64,000 nucleotides of DNA from Photobacterium arenosum (GCF_014841115.1 NZ_JACYTP010000014.1:62001-126000); one strand, 5' to 3'; shown: positions 17,503-26,802, numbered from the stretch's first letter. Numbers and translations: made by a program. Notes: generated by a model from the letters alone, not told the origin.

Positions 17503-17940
17503 GCGACTATCCTCATCTTGTTGAAAAACGACTGATTACAAGTGTAGAACAAGTATAAAAACCCGCTAATCGATACACTTAGAGAACCGGAAAAGCCAAT
17601 ATTACGCTTACCCTCAATACCCTTACTCAACCGATGAAATAATCGCCGACTACGGCACCCGTCATCCCCAAAGTTACCCACTGTTTTTGTGGATAAACTT
17701 TTTTCTTCTTTCCAAAACAGTCGTTTAAAAAATGCAAATGCCTTTTACGTCAAAATTATGAATCTTTTTTTGCCGGAGAATGTACTAAAGAGTATCGGCT
17801 TCAGCGATCCAAAAGCAGTGCCGCGCATAAGCCCTTTCAGTTGACAATTCGAAACGGACTTGTTTACGACAAATATCACTCTTTTTTGTGAAAACAGGAC
17901 TAATCTTTATCTAAATTCACGACACAACAAGGAGTTGGAC
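17503..17940. other. Divergent intergenic region
   Basis: 438 bp between the dienelactone-hydrolase and YegP-type starts. It is moderately AT-rich with a TTTTTT-rich centre near 17700 and holds the promoters of both genes. No further gene, repeat or RNA was recognised. Confidence 0.5.
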
Positions 17941-18273
17941 ATGGGCAGTTATGAGCTGAAAAAAGCAAAAAATGATCAGATTTATTTTGTACTGAAGGCG
18001 GCGAATGGCGAGGTTATCCTCAAAAGTGAAATGTATACCACCAAGGCGGCAGCCAATAACGGGATCAAGTCTGTTCAGACGAATTCTCCCAATGCTGAGC
18101 AGTACGAACTAAAAGAAGCCGCAAACGGTCAATTCCACTTCAATCTCAAGGCCAAGAACCACCAGGTTATTGGCAGCAGTGAGATGTACAAATCCAAGTC
18201 CGGTGCTGACAACGGTATAAAGTCGGTACAGAAGAATGGGCCAAGCGACAAGATCAAAGATCTCACTATCTGA
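17941..18273 (+). CDS. YegP-family protein (two DUF1508 repeats)
   Basis: 110 residues from ATG 17941 (MGSYELKKAKNDQ), which follows AAGGAG by 7 nt; the longer frame to 17860 has no ribosome site. It consists of two ~50-residue repeats. Each has a beta meander (YELKKAKNDQIYFVLKAANG / YELKEAANGQFHFNLKAKNH) and a K..A.NGIKSVQ.N helix. DUF1508 proteins are small cytoplasmic proteins of unknown function, often stress induced. A strong hairpin terminator follows. Confidence 0.92.
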   Translation: MGSYELKKAKNDQIYFVLKAANGEVILKSEMYTTKAAANNGIKSVQTNSPNAEQYELKEAANGQFHFNLKAKNHQVIGSSEMYKSKSGADNGIKSVQKNGPSDKIKDLTI

Positions 18274-18299
18274 ACCCCGAAGATCTGGGACTTTACTCC

Positions 18300-18339
18300 G
18301 TCATCTCCATTGGCGGGTGCGAATGGAGATGACCCTTTT
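18300..18339 (+). terminator. Terminator of the YegP-type gene
   Basis: Perfect 12-bp stem GTCATCTCCATT (18300-18311) / AATGGAGATGAC (18322-18333) with a 10-nt loop, followed by CCTTTTC. It starts 27 bp after the stop codon. Confidence 0.85.
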
Positions 18340-19109
18340 CATGGCTTTGGCACGACACTTTTTCATTTTTTTCTGTTCGCCCGCGCCTGCTGCCACCAGC
18401 ATCGTGACATTTCAAGAACTGCGATTTCTCGCCTATAGTGCGCATGGCCCGCGCGACTCATTGTGTTCTTGTTTGAAGACAAGTGAAAACAGGTATTTGA
18501 TGGCAATTTCCAGCCATAACGCGCAAAAGAAAAGCCGCACGTTGCGTGCGGCTTGTGTACTCTTTTACTACCTTCAGTCTACCTACTCAGCACACTGAGG
18601 GCCTTTCTTAACGCGGGCTTCGCCACTCATTACGTTGAGTATGCCGTACTCGATAATCGTCATTCATTTCAATCGAGCATTCTGGTTATTTGGCGAAGAA
18701 GTACTAATTGTCTTGTGTTGTTGCATTCCAAATTGTAACACTAAGTTTTCACCGTCTTAGTGTCTTGGTGCTTTAGCGGTTGCGTCCTCTGAAGCCGGAA
18801 ACAACCAAGAAGCAGGAACATGAGAGTATCGAAGAACAGCTTAATCCTCCAGAAGCTAGAGCATGAAACTCTCTCACTTCACACGCTTCACTATTACTAT
18901 GGGATCAAATCCTGTATTTCGCAACTTTTGCAGCGATTTTCGGATAAATTTTCCTGACAAGTATCCGCTTTTCACAGGCAGCCCAAACGACTGGCAAACC
19001 GCTCAATAACAGTCAGCAAGCAGCATCCTTTTTTCACTATATAGTGTAGAATCCTCCGCTTAACTTCAGGGTCAACACCCGCTAGCAGGACAGAAAAAGA
19101 GGAGAAATT
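18340..19109. other. Long intergenic region with stem-loops, no convincing gene
   Basis: About 770 bp. A strong hairpin AAGCCGCAC / GTGCGGCTT lies at 18532-18554, and a smaller inverted repeat CACTAAG / CTTAGTG at 18739-18762. Frames of up to ~120 codons exist but have poor composition and no ribosome sites. The 3' end holds the promoter and leader of the transporter at 19110. It could hide a small RNA or a decayed element; I cannot identify one. Confidence 0.4.
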
Positions 19110-20072
19110 GTGGCACTCGGCAAAGCATTTATTCAGGTCCCCACCGCCCAGGCAGCTCTGGCGTTGGCCATTACAGGCACCGGGCTTGCCTGGTCACTGT
19201 TTTATCCTGAATTCGGTATCCAAGTCCGCTCTGTTTGTGCGCTGATCGGCGCCTGCCTGCTCATTCCTGTGGTGATGAAATACCTGCTCAATCCCAAGCT
19301 GTTCTTTTCAGATTTGCACCATCCGCTGTACGGCAGCCTGATGGCGCCTATGTCGATGACAATGCTGGTGCTGGCCGATTATCTGGCAGGTGTTCACCCT
19401 GCCAGCGCCCGTATTCTGTGGTATCCGGCACTGGTATTGCACCTCACCATGATGATGTTGTTTTTCAGTTTTCAGATTAATAAATTCCGCATGATACATT
19501 TGTATCCGAGCTGGTTCCTTTATCCCGTTGGCGCTATCAGTGGCACGCTGGCAGGCTCACAACTCGGTCACGCTGAATTTTCCATTTTTATGACCAATGT
19601 CTGTGTGGCAATTTACTTCTTTATGCTGCCCGTGGTGCTGTACCGCTTGTGCTTTGCCGGTCGCCTGCCCCGGGTCGCTCGCCCCACTCTGACCATTATG
19701 GCCGCCCCGGTGAACCTGTCGCTGACGGCGTACCTGACGAATCTGGCAAGCCCCGATCCTATTCTTACCGGTGCGCTGGCAGGCATTGGCATCACGATGA
19801 CGATCTTCGTCTACCTGTGCTATATCGACATCCTCAAATACAGGTTCCAGCCTTCTATGGCAGCGATTACCTTTCCTTCGGTGATCAGCGCCGTGGCTAT
19901 GCACCGGCTGACTGAGTGGCTGCCGGATGATCATGCGTTGTCAAAATACCTCAACCTGGCAGGCGTGATCGAAATCAGCGTCGCGACCCTGCTGATGTGC
20001 TGGGTTGGTGCTAACTATGCGCTGTATTACTGGAATTCCTATTTCAGAGAGCCATCAAAAGCCAGCCACTAA
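19110..20072 (+). CDS. TDT-family (TehA/SLAC1-like) membrane transporter
   Basis: 320 residues, about ten hydrophobic helices, beginning with GTG at 19110 behind GGAG. Segments such as HHPLYGSLMAPMSMTMLV, APVNLSLTAYLTNL and GALAGIGITMTIF fit the tellurite-resistance/dicarboxylate transporter (TDT) family, whose members include TehA and the SLAC1 anion channels. The conserved gating Phe-rich helices cannot be judged without alignment. The substrate is unknown: C4-dicarboxylate, sulfite or another anion. A terminator hairpin follows directly. Confidence 0.8.
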   Translation: MALGKAFIQVPTAQAALALAITGTGLAWSLFYPEFGIQVRSVCALIGACLLIPVVMKYLLNPKLFFSDLHHPLYGSLMAPMSMTMLVLADYLAGVHPASARILWYPALVLHLTMMMLFFSFQINKFRMIHLYPSWFLYPVGAISGTLAGSQLGHAEFSIFMTNVCVAIYFFMLPVVLYRLCFAGRLPRVARPTLTIMAAPVNLSLTAYLTNLASPDPILTGALAGIGITMTIFVYLCYIDILKYRFQPSMAAITFPSVISAVAMHRLTEWLPDDHALSKYLNLAGVIEISVATLLMCWVGANYALYYWNSYFREPSKASH

Positions 20073-20079
20073 ACGCGTA

Positions 20080-20105
20080 AAGGCCCACAATGGGCCTTAC
20101 TTTTA
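20080..20105 (+). terminator. Terminator of the TDT transporter gene
   Basis: AAGGCCCA (20080-20087) / TGGGCCTT (20091-20098), 3-nt loop, followed by ACTTTTAA. It starts 7 bp after the stop codon. Confidence 0.8.
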
Positions 20106-20244
20106 AGTGTAAGCTGCTGTTTTAACTTGACTAAAACTAGTGTGCGTCCACATTGTGGCCACGGGTTTTAATATGACTGCTTTTGGATTAGTCCCTGGGG
20201 ATCGCCACTCCCCAAGCAAGAAAAACGTTTAGCTAACCCCTTAA

Positions 20245-20528
20245 AGTCCTCGCTGCTTTCAGCGTGTCAGGAACAGCTTCGGGATTGAGGATTGGCGTTA
20301 CCACGACTTACGACGGGAAGGTGCAAGCCACTTGTTTGAGAGGGGCTACAGTATTGAGGATATGGCACAGGTGACAGCACCGAAACCTGAACGTTTCTGG
20401 ATCTTATTGCAGAAAAGCTCTGTCTCTCACGAAGACTATTGCGAAGACTATTGCGAAGGCAGACTCACTGACGCTGAACGCCACCGATCTTGCCGATATC
20501 GCTGCTCTGGATCGCGGTCATCGTGTGG
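20245..20528 (+). pseudogene. Decayed tyrosine recombinase (integrase) C-terminus
   Basis: In the frame starting at 20245 the DNA reads FGIEDWRYHDLRREGASHLF and then ERGYSIEDMAQVT. The H-x-x-R box (HDLRR) followed by a G(A/L)xxLFE.G.SIE.(V/M)A.VT stretch is box II of phage-type tyrosine recombinases. After VT the frame shifts: the expected GH..L..L segment appears as HRNLNV in another frame from about 20379, consistent with a lost pair of bases. The N-terminal and central parts are absent (stop at 20242) and the catalytic Tyr region is not readable. It is a remnant of an integrated element, sitting between the transporter terminator and the sensor kinase gene. Confidence 0.65.
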
Positions 20529-21986
20529 CTAATCCAGATTTTTCTCCTGAGCGGGACTGATAGCTCCAGCTGCCAGCGCTTTGGGCAGCCGGACGGTAAA
20601 GCGGCTGCCTTTGCCCGGCGCTGAATCCAGTGTGATATGTCCCTGCAAGGTCTTAACCATAGCCGCTACGAACGGCAAACCCAGACCGTAGCCGGGCTGA
20701 TGACGGCTCGCTTCAACCCGGTACAGGCGCTGGAAAATCAGGCTCTGATGCGCTGGTGCAATCCCGATCCCCTGGTCCCGGACACTGAACCACACCGCAT
20801 CATCCTCTTCGCCGCACAGCAGAGTGATTTCACCGCCAGGCTGACTGTATTTCAGACTGTTATCCAGCAAGTTAACGGCGATTTGTGTCAGGCGTTTGGG
20901 ATCGGACTGCAGTAGCACTGGCTGAAGGGCCGACGCATTCAGCGTCATACCGGCATCTTCGGCCACTTCCTCATACCAGGCGGCGACTTCGGCCAGTAAC
21001 GATGCCAGATTAACCGACGCCAACTGGCAGGGATGACGGCCGACCTGCTCATCATGAATACGCATCAGGGTAGTGAGCATCTGACTGGCTTTCTGTGCTG
21101 ATTCCGCACAGTCTGATAACGCGGCGGCCAGTTTATGTTGTGACTGCTCACTCTCCTGTTTGCCGCTGTGTTCGCTGAGCGCGGCTTCTGTGGTCAGTAT
21201 GATACGGGATAGCGGTGTTCTGACATCATGAGCAATCGCATCCACGGTATTATCCATTCCCCGGACGGCCTCCTTCAGGCGATTCATCACCTGTTGCACG
21301 CTCCGGCTGAGCTGCCCGAACTGCCCTTTGGCTTCAGGAGGCGGCAGATCAGTATCCAGCATGGCATCCAAAGAGCCGTTGCTGATCTGATCCACGCTTT
21401 TGGCCAGATTATGCAAAGGCAAGAGTGTGCGACTCAGTAACTGCCAGACCACCAGTGACATCACAGCAACCATAACAGCCAGCGCCACAATCAGCCAACT
21501 GCCCTGCCTGAGTAACTGACTGCGCCGCGGGCCACCATCCATTACCAGCCAGTAGCGGGCCGGTTTACCGCTGAGTTCAAGAGTAAGATAAGGGGCATCA
21601 CTGAATAAGTGATACCACAAACGATTCGCTAACCGGTAGGCCGAGGGGCCGTCTGGCAATACTGTCAGCTCTGCGCCACTGACCCATTCAAGCTGACCCG
21701 TAATCGTCTCTTTTGATACACTGACGGCGTTTTCAATCAGTCGGTTGGGATTACTGACCACCACGTGCTCGAATTTAGTATCTGACTCAAAAGTGAGGAT
21801 GCGCTGGTATTCCTGCCCGTACGATTCGAGCAGCTTCCTTTCCTGATAATCCAGCTGACAAGTCAGTACCAGCGCCATCACAGTCACTATCAGCAAAAAG
21901 CAGACCAACAATGTCAGCAAAAAACGGCGGAACAGTGCACGCTGGGCACCACGTGTAGCCTGTTCAGCCCTGATGTCTGAGCACAT
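20529..21986 (-). CDS. Two-component sensor histidine kinase
   Basis: 485 residues from ATG 21986 (MCSDIRAEQ), with GGAG 6 nt upstream and a 23-nt overlap with the response-regulator gene. It has a TM helix (about 18-40), a periplasmic sensor of ~115 residues, a second TM (~160-182) and a HAMP linker. A HisKA dimerisation helix with DAIAHDVRTPLSR (phospho-acceptor His) precedes an HATPase_c domain with NLLDNSLKYS (N box), DQGIGIAP (G1) and GYGLGLPF (G2). It resembles the QseC/PmrB/CusS class. Together with the regulator at 21964 it is divergent from a secreted HbpS-like protein that may be its accessory sensor. Confidence 0.92.
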   Translation of the reverse strand: MCSDIRAEQATRGAQRALFRRFLLTLLVCFLLIVTVMALVLTCQLDYQERKLLESYGQEYQRILTFESDTKFEHVVVSNPNRLIENAVSVSKETITGQLEWVSGAELTVLPDGPSAYRLANRLWYHLFSDAPYLTLELSGKPARYWLVMDGGPRRSQLLRQGSWLIVALAVMVAVMSLVVWQLLSRTLLPLHNLAKSVDQISNGSLDAMLDTDLPPPEAKGQFGQLSRSVQQVMNRLKEAVRGMDNTVDAIAHDVRTPLSRIILTTEAALSEHSGKQESEQSQHKLAAALSDCAESAQKASQMLTTLMRIHDEQVGRHPCQLASVNLASLLAEVAAWYEEVAEDAGMTLNASALQPVLLQSDPKRLTQIAVNLLDNSLKYSQPGGEITLLCGEEDDAVWFSVRDQGIGIAPAHQSLIFQRLYRVEASRHQPGYGLGLPFVAAMVKTLQGHITLDSAPGKGSRFTVRLPKALAAGAISPAQEKNLD

Positions 21987-22641
21987 AACCCACTCCGCGA
22001 ATTGTGTGCAGCAGCGGCGTCGCATAGCCTTTGTCGATTTTTGCGCGCAGACGGCAGACCAGTACATCCACCACATTGGTCTGCGGGTCGAACTGAAAGC
22101 CCCAGACCTGCTCCAGAATCACGGTTTTTGACAGCACCCGCCCCGGCTGGGTCATCAGCAATTTCAGCAAAGAAAACTCTCTGGGTTTCAATGCAATCAG
22201 CACGCCGTCCCGCCGGGCTTCCCGCGACAATAAGTCCAGCGTCAGCCCCTGATAACTGAGGACATCCGTACCTGAAGCCGCGCTCTGACGCCTGAGCAAA
22301 GTCTGACAGCGAGCCGCCAGCTCGGCAAACGCGAATGGCTTGACCAGATAATCATCGGCACCGGACTGTAACCCCAGCACCCGTTCATCGACCGAATGGC
22401 GGGCACTGAGAATAAGCACCGGGGTTGAATGCCCTTCGCCCCGTAATTGCCGCAAAATCGCCATGCCATCCATGACGGGCAGCATCAAATCAAGAATGAT
22501 CAAATCATAACTTTCCTGGCTGGCAAGCTGATACCCCAGCTTGCCATCGGCGCACACTGTGACCTGAAAATCCAGCTCTTCCAGCCCCTGCCGTACAAAC
22601 TCACGAATAGAGGGTTCGTCTTCTATCACCAAGATATGCAT
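21964..22641 (-). CDS. OmpR/PhoB-family response regulator
   Basis: 225 residues from ATG 22641 (MHILVIEDEP), with AGGAA upstream; the 241-residue frame adds an unlikely leader. The receiver domain has the acidic pair E8/D9, phospho-acceptor Asp51 in ILDLMLPVMDG and Lys101 in LVKPF. The C-terminal winged helix (about 130-222) shows LKPREFSLLKLLMTQPGRVL and VDVLVCRLRAKID. It is the partner of the overlapping histidine kinase and is the first gene of the pair. The likely target is the divergent gene at 22797 and its own operon (inference). Confidence 0.95.
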   Translation of the reverse strand: MHILVIEDEPSIREFVRQGLEELDFQVTVCADGKLGYQLASQESYDLIILDLMLPVMDGMAILRQLRGEGHSTPVLILSARHSVDERVLGLQSGADDYLVKPFAFAELAARCQTLLRRQSAASGTDVLSYQGLTLDLLSREARRDGVLIALKPREFSLLKLLMTQPGRVLSKTVILEQVWGFQFDPQTNVVDVLVCRLRAKIDKGYATPLLHTIRGVGYVLRHQG

Positions 22642-22796
22642 GCTTATTCCTGAGTGCGCCCGTGTTAGCCAAACCACAGATAATACCATGACGGATCATG
22701 GCCTGATGATTACAGTTTGGTAATCTTCGGGCAAGTCTGCGGCAATTGAGACCCAGTAAAGTAGCGTCATTCCCCCATCCCATCAAAGGATATGAC

Positions 22797-23282
22797 ATGA
22801 AAACTCTCGCACCTCAGCTTTGCCTGGCATTCTCTGTCTTCGCCGCGTCTGCATCCGCAGCAACCACAGTTACCGAGACCCAGCTTGCGTCCGGCACCGC
22901 TTTTGAACTGGCACAAGCCGCTGTTGCGCAGTGCGCCAAAGATAACTATGCCGTCACTGCCACTGTGGTTGACCGCTCAGGCCGGGTACTGGCACAACTG
23001 CGCCAGAACAATGCCGGACCGCACACCCTGGACAGCTCGCGCAAGAAAGCCTTCACTGCGGTCAGCATGAAGCAACCGACGGCGAACCTGATGACGCTGG
23101 TGAACGATAAGCCGCTGATGGCACCGCTGAAAGACATGGATGACAATTTACTGTTCCTGGCTGGCGGCCTGCCCGTTAATGTCAATAATCAGGTCGTCGC
23201 GGCCATTGGAGTAGGTGGCGCGCCTGGTGGTCACCTGGATGTGGCCTGCGCCGAAGCGGCGATCAAAGCTGTACTCAAATAA
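22797..23282 (+). CDS. Secreted GlcG/HbpS-family heme-binding protein
   Basis: 161 residues from ATG 22797 with AAGGA 6 nt upstream. The signal peptide (about 1-21, ending SASA) is followed by a single GlcG/HbpS domain (DUF336): AVTATVVDRSGRVLAQLRQ, SRKKAFTAVSMKQPT and QVVAAIGVGGAPGGHLDVAC. HbpS of Streptomyces is a secreted heme-binding octamer that modulates the SenS/SenR two-component system under redox stress. Here the gene is also next to, and divergent from, a sensor kinase/regulator pair. Cys residues in the mature part (one early, one near the end) could be redox active. Confidence 0.85.
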   Translation: MKTLAPQLCLAFSVFAASASAATTVTETQLASGTAFELAQAAVAQCAKDNYAVTATVVDRSGRVLAQLRQNNAGPHTLDSSRKKAFTAVSMKQPTANLMTLVNDKPLMAPLKDMDDNLLFLAGGLPVNVNNQVVAAIGVGGAPGGHLDVACAEAAIKAVLK

Positions 23283-23318
23283 TCACAGCAACAAGCCCTG
23301 CCGATAACGATTTACCTC

Positions 23319-23359
23319 TGACAATAACCGGTTCATCTGGCCGGTTATTGTCACTTTTA
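23319..23359. terminator. Bidirectional terminator
   Basis: Perfect 13-bp stem TGACAATAACCGG (23319-23331) / CCGGTTATTGTCA (23341-23353), 9-nt loop, then CTTTT on the plus strand. It lies between the convergent HbpS-like and carbonic anhydrase genes and serves at least the plus-strand gene. Confidence 0.85.
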
Positions 23360-23385
23360 TCCGTCTCCAGACCAGAAATGCTAAT

Positions 23386-24135
23386 TTATGAAGCCACCAC
23401 CACACGGCCATTCAGCGGCTGCACAGGACGGTTATTGCTGTGCTTCATGATTTTCATCAGCTCGGTTATCTGACTGGCCGATAGTGACTGAGGCGCTTTC
23501 ATCACCAGCCAGCGCACCCCTTCCGAGCAGGGCGGTGTGGTCAGCGAGCCGCTGAAGCGATAATAATCCTGTTGTGCGGGAAGAAGCTGGCTGGCATCGA
23601 CTGGCTGTTTCAGCGCCGCCGTTGCCCCAACCTGTGCCGGAATGTGCGGCCAGATCGAAGCCAGTGCGTGATTGGCGTTGCCTTCTTTAAACATCACTGC
23701 AATCACAGCCAGGCTGCCGTTTTTATCAGCATGGACAAAATGCCCTTCCAACGGAAAAGACTCACCCCGGATCAGATTTTCACTGGGGGTGTGAAAGTGA
23801 AACTGCTTCAGCTCAAACGGCTCGCCATCAAGCGTGATATAGCTGCCGGTCTGATAATTGACCTGCACTGTGTGACCATCGTTGATTACACTGGCACCAG
23901 AAGGCTGGTAACTGATTTCCAGCGGCGCTAGGGCGCCTGCAACGGCAGCGGTTACATCAATCGGGGACTGATTTTTGCCAGTGGCACAGACCTTAAATTC
24001 AGGATCCAGTGTCGACCAATGCTTGGGGCCATCGTGCCCGCTATAGCTCCAGTGTGGATTCTCAGCTGCGAGAACCGAACCGGCCTGAAGTGCTGCAATC
24101 AAACATGACATAGTTAAAACAAGGTGCTTTTTCAT
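23386..24135 (-). CDS. Periplasmic alpha-carbonic anhydrase
   Basis: 249 residues with a signal peptide (about 1-24, ending VLAAE). Zinc ligands are His113 and His115 in QFHFHTPSE and His132 in GHFVH. The substrate pocket loop SLTTPPCSEGVRW and a WSYSG..GP.HW start complete the alpha-class signature, and QSPID (56-60) is conserved. It interconverts CO2 and bicarbonate in the periplasm. Cys50 and the Cys of PPCSEG are placed to form the usual disulfide. It stands alone with a ~270 bp upstream region. Confidence 0.95.
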   Translation of the reverse strand: MKKHLVLTMSCLIAALQAGSVLAAENPHWSYSGHDGPKHWSTLDPEFKVCATGKNQSPIDVTAAVAGALAPLEISYQPSGASVINDGHTVQVNYQTGSYITLDGEPFELKQFHFHTPSENLIRGESFPLEGHFVHADKNGSLAVIAVMFKEGNANHALASIWPHIPAQVGATAALKQPVDASQLLPAQQDYYRFSGSLTTPPCSEGVRWLVMKAPQSLSASQITELMKIMKHSNNRPVQPLNGRVVVAS

Positions 24136-24405
24136 TTTCTCTCCAAACTTTCATCAAAAAAACAAACGTCAGACGATGAACCACGGCCGACATGTCCGGT
24201 GTCAGCCAGATAACGTTCAACCACCCTCAAAGGCGGTACATGATAAAAGCGAAGAAAAAAACACATTGTCATAAAAGCGTCATAATGCATCCATTTTCAT
24301 ATCTGCATCGACAAACCTGATTGCAATAACTTTTGTTACATTAAAATGTGAACAGTTTGTCTCATTTCATCTAATCAGTGGATTGAAAATCGCCCTCAAG
24401 CCAGG

Positions 24406-25005
24406 CTAGTCCACCAGCTCGATGCCCAAGCTTTCCAGCAGATGTAACGCTTCAAAACGGGAGAATTTGGCACCTTCAACCTGATTGTCGAGCACGTGAA
24501 TGTTGTAATGGGTGGATTCAGTGAAATCGACCCGTCGTAAATCGGAACGCATAAACAGGCTGTGGGTAAAATCGCAGAAGGTCATGACAGAGTCTTTATA
24601 GTCGCCTTCCCTGAAGTCGACATCGTGCAGCTTGCAATCGTCCAGCCTGAGCTCATTCAATGTCAGGCCGAAAAAGGAAGCGTCATTGAGAATGCATTTC
24701 CGGAACCGCAATTCATGATCGATATTAAACGAGGGCCAGTTGGCCTGTGTCCAGTCGATACCTACCAGTTTGCATTCCAGAAAACTAACGTCGAAAAAAC
24801 GTGTGTGCGGGATCTTCAGCAAACTCAGGTTACATTGATGAAACTGGCAATTGATGAACTTACAGTTTTTGAATACGGCTTCGGTAAAATTACAGTCGTT
24901 GAATTCGCAGTCTTCAAATTCAACGTCTGCAAACTCATATAAAGAAAGCGACAGCTTATCGAAGGTTTGATTGTAGTACTGCTCATCATTATCGATGTGT
25001 TTCAC
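24406..25005 (-). CDS. Pentapeptide-repeat protein
   Basis: 199 residues made largely of A(D/N)LXX-type pentapeptides, e.g. EFEDCEFNDCNFTEAVF, then FKNCKFINCQFHQCNLSLL, and after a break LRLDDCKLHDVDFREGDY. They should fold as a right-handed quadrilateral beta helix. The length and interrupted coil resemble the Qnr/MfpA-like DNA-mimic proteins, but the Qnr-specific loops are not recognisable, so I do not call it Qnr. Cytoplasmic. The gene is 20 bp downstream of the VOC gene on the same strand and is probably cotranscribed with it. Confidence 0.85.
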   Translation of the reverse strand: MKHIDNDEQYYNQTFDKLSLSLYEFADVEFEDCEFNDCNFTEAVFKNCKFINCQFHQCNLSLLKIPHTRFFDVSFLECKLVGIDWTQANWPSFNIDHELRFRKCILNDASFFGLTLNELRLDDCKLHDVDFREGDYKDSVMTFCDFTHSLFMRSDLRRVDFTESTHYNIHVLDNQVEGAKFSRFEALHLLESLGIELVD

Positions 25006-25025
25006 GGGTATATCCTTGGTTATCG

Positions 25026-25454
25026 TTATACTTCTTCATCTGGCAGAAAATGCGGATTCCACACCACTTCCCACACATGCTGGTCCGGATCCTGAAAATA
25101 GCCGGCGTAGCCGCCCCAGAAAGTATCCTGCGCGGTTTTGATCACAGTGGCACCGGCAGATTCAGCTTGTTTCATGACACTGTCGACCTCAGCTTTCGAA
25201 CCGACATTGTGCCCCAGCGTAAACCCTGTGGGTGAAGACTCTGACTGAGGCAAGCCAGTATCCTGTGCGATACTGCTGCGCGGCCAGAGCGCCAGCCTGA
25301 GCCCCGACTGCAAATCGAAAAAGGCTACCGCACCGTGCTCAAATTCCTGGCCGACAATGCCGTCTGTGTGTAAGCCCAGACCATCCCGGTAAAAACTGAC
25401 CGCTTGTTCCAGATCATCCACACCGAGTGTCAGGACACTGATTCGGGGTTTCAT
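25026..25454 (-). CDS. VOC-superfamily (glyoxalase/bleomycin-resistance-like) protein
   Basis: 142 residues with two beta-alpha-beta-beta-beta modules. ISVLTLGVDDLEQAVSFYRD opens the first module, and GGYAGYFQDPDQHVWEVVWN closes the second. The C-terminal Glu of WEV is in the usual metal-ligand position. The substrate or reaction cannot be inferred. It leads a probable two-gene unit with the pentapeptide-repeat gene. Confidence 0.9.
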   Translation of the reverse strand: MKPRISVLTLGVDDLEQAVSFYRDGLGLHTDGIVGQEFEHGAVAFFDLQSGLRLALWPRSSIAQDTGLPQSESSPTGFTLGHNVGSKAEVDSVMKQAESAGATVIKTAQDTFWGGYAGYFQDPDQHVWEVVWNPHFLPDEEV

Positions 25455-25639
25455 ACTCTGTGCTCCTTATTTGACTCTGTCTGCTTGCTCTGTTTTGTTT
25501 GTTCTATCTGCTTTACCTCAATCAGCGAGGCTAGCAGATTCCTTATCAATCTGCTCAGGCAGACGTTGAAAATATGAATGCCATGTGCCGTGCGGTGTTT
25601 CTCTGTCTTGCGTTTTCAACACTGATTTCAGACAAAAAA

Positions 25640-25667
25640 GCCCGCTCTGGCGCAGACCAGTGCGGGC
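25640..25667 (-). terminator. Terminator of the sugar ABC operon
   Basis: GCCCGCTCTGG / CCAGTGCGGGC stem (25640-25667) with a 6-nt loop and one mismatch; on the minus strand it is followed by TTTTTT. It lies 31 bp after the stop of the ATP-binding subunit gene. Confidence 0.88.
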
Positions 25668-25698
25668 AAAACAGCTCAAGTGAGCCTTCCCCAAAAAA

Positions 25699-26802
25699 TC
25701 AGATGATGCGTTGCTGGGATTGCGCGTCGAAAAACACCGCTTTTGACAGATCGATGTGGAAAGGCATGGTTTCGCCGACCTTAGCCTCATAGTCCGGTGA
25801 AATGCGGCACGCCACTTCCTGACCGTTCATGGTGACCATGGCAATGGTGTCCGGGCCTGTCGGTTCCAGCACATCCACCGTCAGCGGCAGCGTGGTACAG
25901 CCCTCGCCTTCCACCAGCTGCTCAGTGATGTTTTCCGGACGCAGCCCGATCACAATCGACTGGCCATCGCGTTCACGCAGCGCGGCGGGCAGGGCAAGCA
26001 GGTGCGGCTCTCCCGCCACTGTCACGCTGGCAACCGGCTTGTTCTGGGCGTCGAGCTCCACTTTGGCCTGAATAAAATTCATTGACGGCGAGCCCATAAA
26101 ACCGGCGACAAACATGTTATTGGGCTGGTTGTAAATTTCTTTAGGGGTGCCCAGTTGCTGCAGTTCGCCGTCTTTCATCACCGCAATGCGATCGGCCAGG
26201 GTCATGGCTTCTATCTGATCGTGGGTCACATACACTATGGTGGTGCCCAGTTGCTGATGCAGACGTTTGATCTGGGTGCGCATTTCAACCCGCAGCTTCG
26301 CGTCCAGGTTCGACAACGGCTCATCGAACAGATACAGCTTAGGCTGACGCGCCAGTGCCCGCCCCATCGCCACACGCTGGCGCTGGCCGCCTGACAGTTG
26401 CGCCGGTTTGCGATCCAGCAGGTGATCAATCTGCAGCATAGCGGCGACCCGATCCACTTCCTGCGCAATTCTCGCTTTGTCCAGCTTGCGGATTTTCAGA
26501 CCAAAAGCGATGTTGTCCCGCACCGTCATATTGGGATACAGGGCATAAGACTGGAACACCATGGCGATATCACGATCTTTCGGTTCCACCTGAGCGACAT
26601 CAACACCATCAATCAGAATCTCGCCGGAGGAGATATTTTCCAGCCCGGCAATGGTATTCATCAGGGTGGATTTGCCGCAGCCGGAAGGGCCAACCAGGAT
26701 CAGGAATTCACCGGAATCAATGCTGATATCAATCCCCTTCAGGGTCTCAATCTCGGCGTTGCGGTACGTTTTACGAATCTGTTTTAAAGCGAGTGTAGCC
26801 AT
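25699..26802 (-). CDS. Sugar ABC transporter ATP-binding subunit (MalK/UgpC family)
   Basis: 367 residues. The nucleotide-binding domain has Walker [10 protein letters not shown] (38-46), signature LSGGQRQR, Walker B LYLFDEP and a switch His in VTHDQ. The C-terminal TOBE/OB domain (about 240-360, IGLRPENI) is of the CUT1 type. It energises sugar uptake through the two permeases encoded upstream. It is the last gene of the operon and is followed by a terminator. The presence of its own regulatory domain suggests the usual contact with sugar-regulation proteins, but none is seen here. Confidence 0.95.
   Translation of the reverse strand: MATLALKQIRKTYRNAEIETLKGIDISIDSGEFLILVGPSGCGKSTLMNTIAGLENISSGEILIDGVDVAQVEPKDRDIAMVFQSYALYPNMTVRDNIAFGLKIRKLDKARIAQEVDRVAAMLQIDHLLDRKPAQLSGGQRQRVAMGRALARQPKLYLFDEPLSNLDAKLRVEMRTQIKRLHQQLGTTIVYVTHDQIEAMTLADRIAVMKDGELQQLGTPKEIYNQPNNMFVAGFMGSPSMNFIQAKVELDAQNKPVASVTVAGEPHLLALPAALRERDGQSIVIGLRPENITEQLVEGEGCTTLPLTVDVLEPTGPDTIAMVTMNGQEVACRISPDYEAKVGETMPFHIDLSKAVFFDAQSQQRII

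Noticed and set aside
24406-25005. Qnr quinolone-resistance protein
   Set aside because: It is a pentapeptide-repeat protein of similar length, but Qnr-specific loops and termini are not recognisable.
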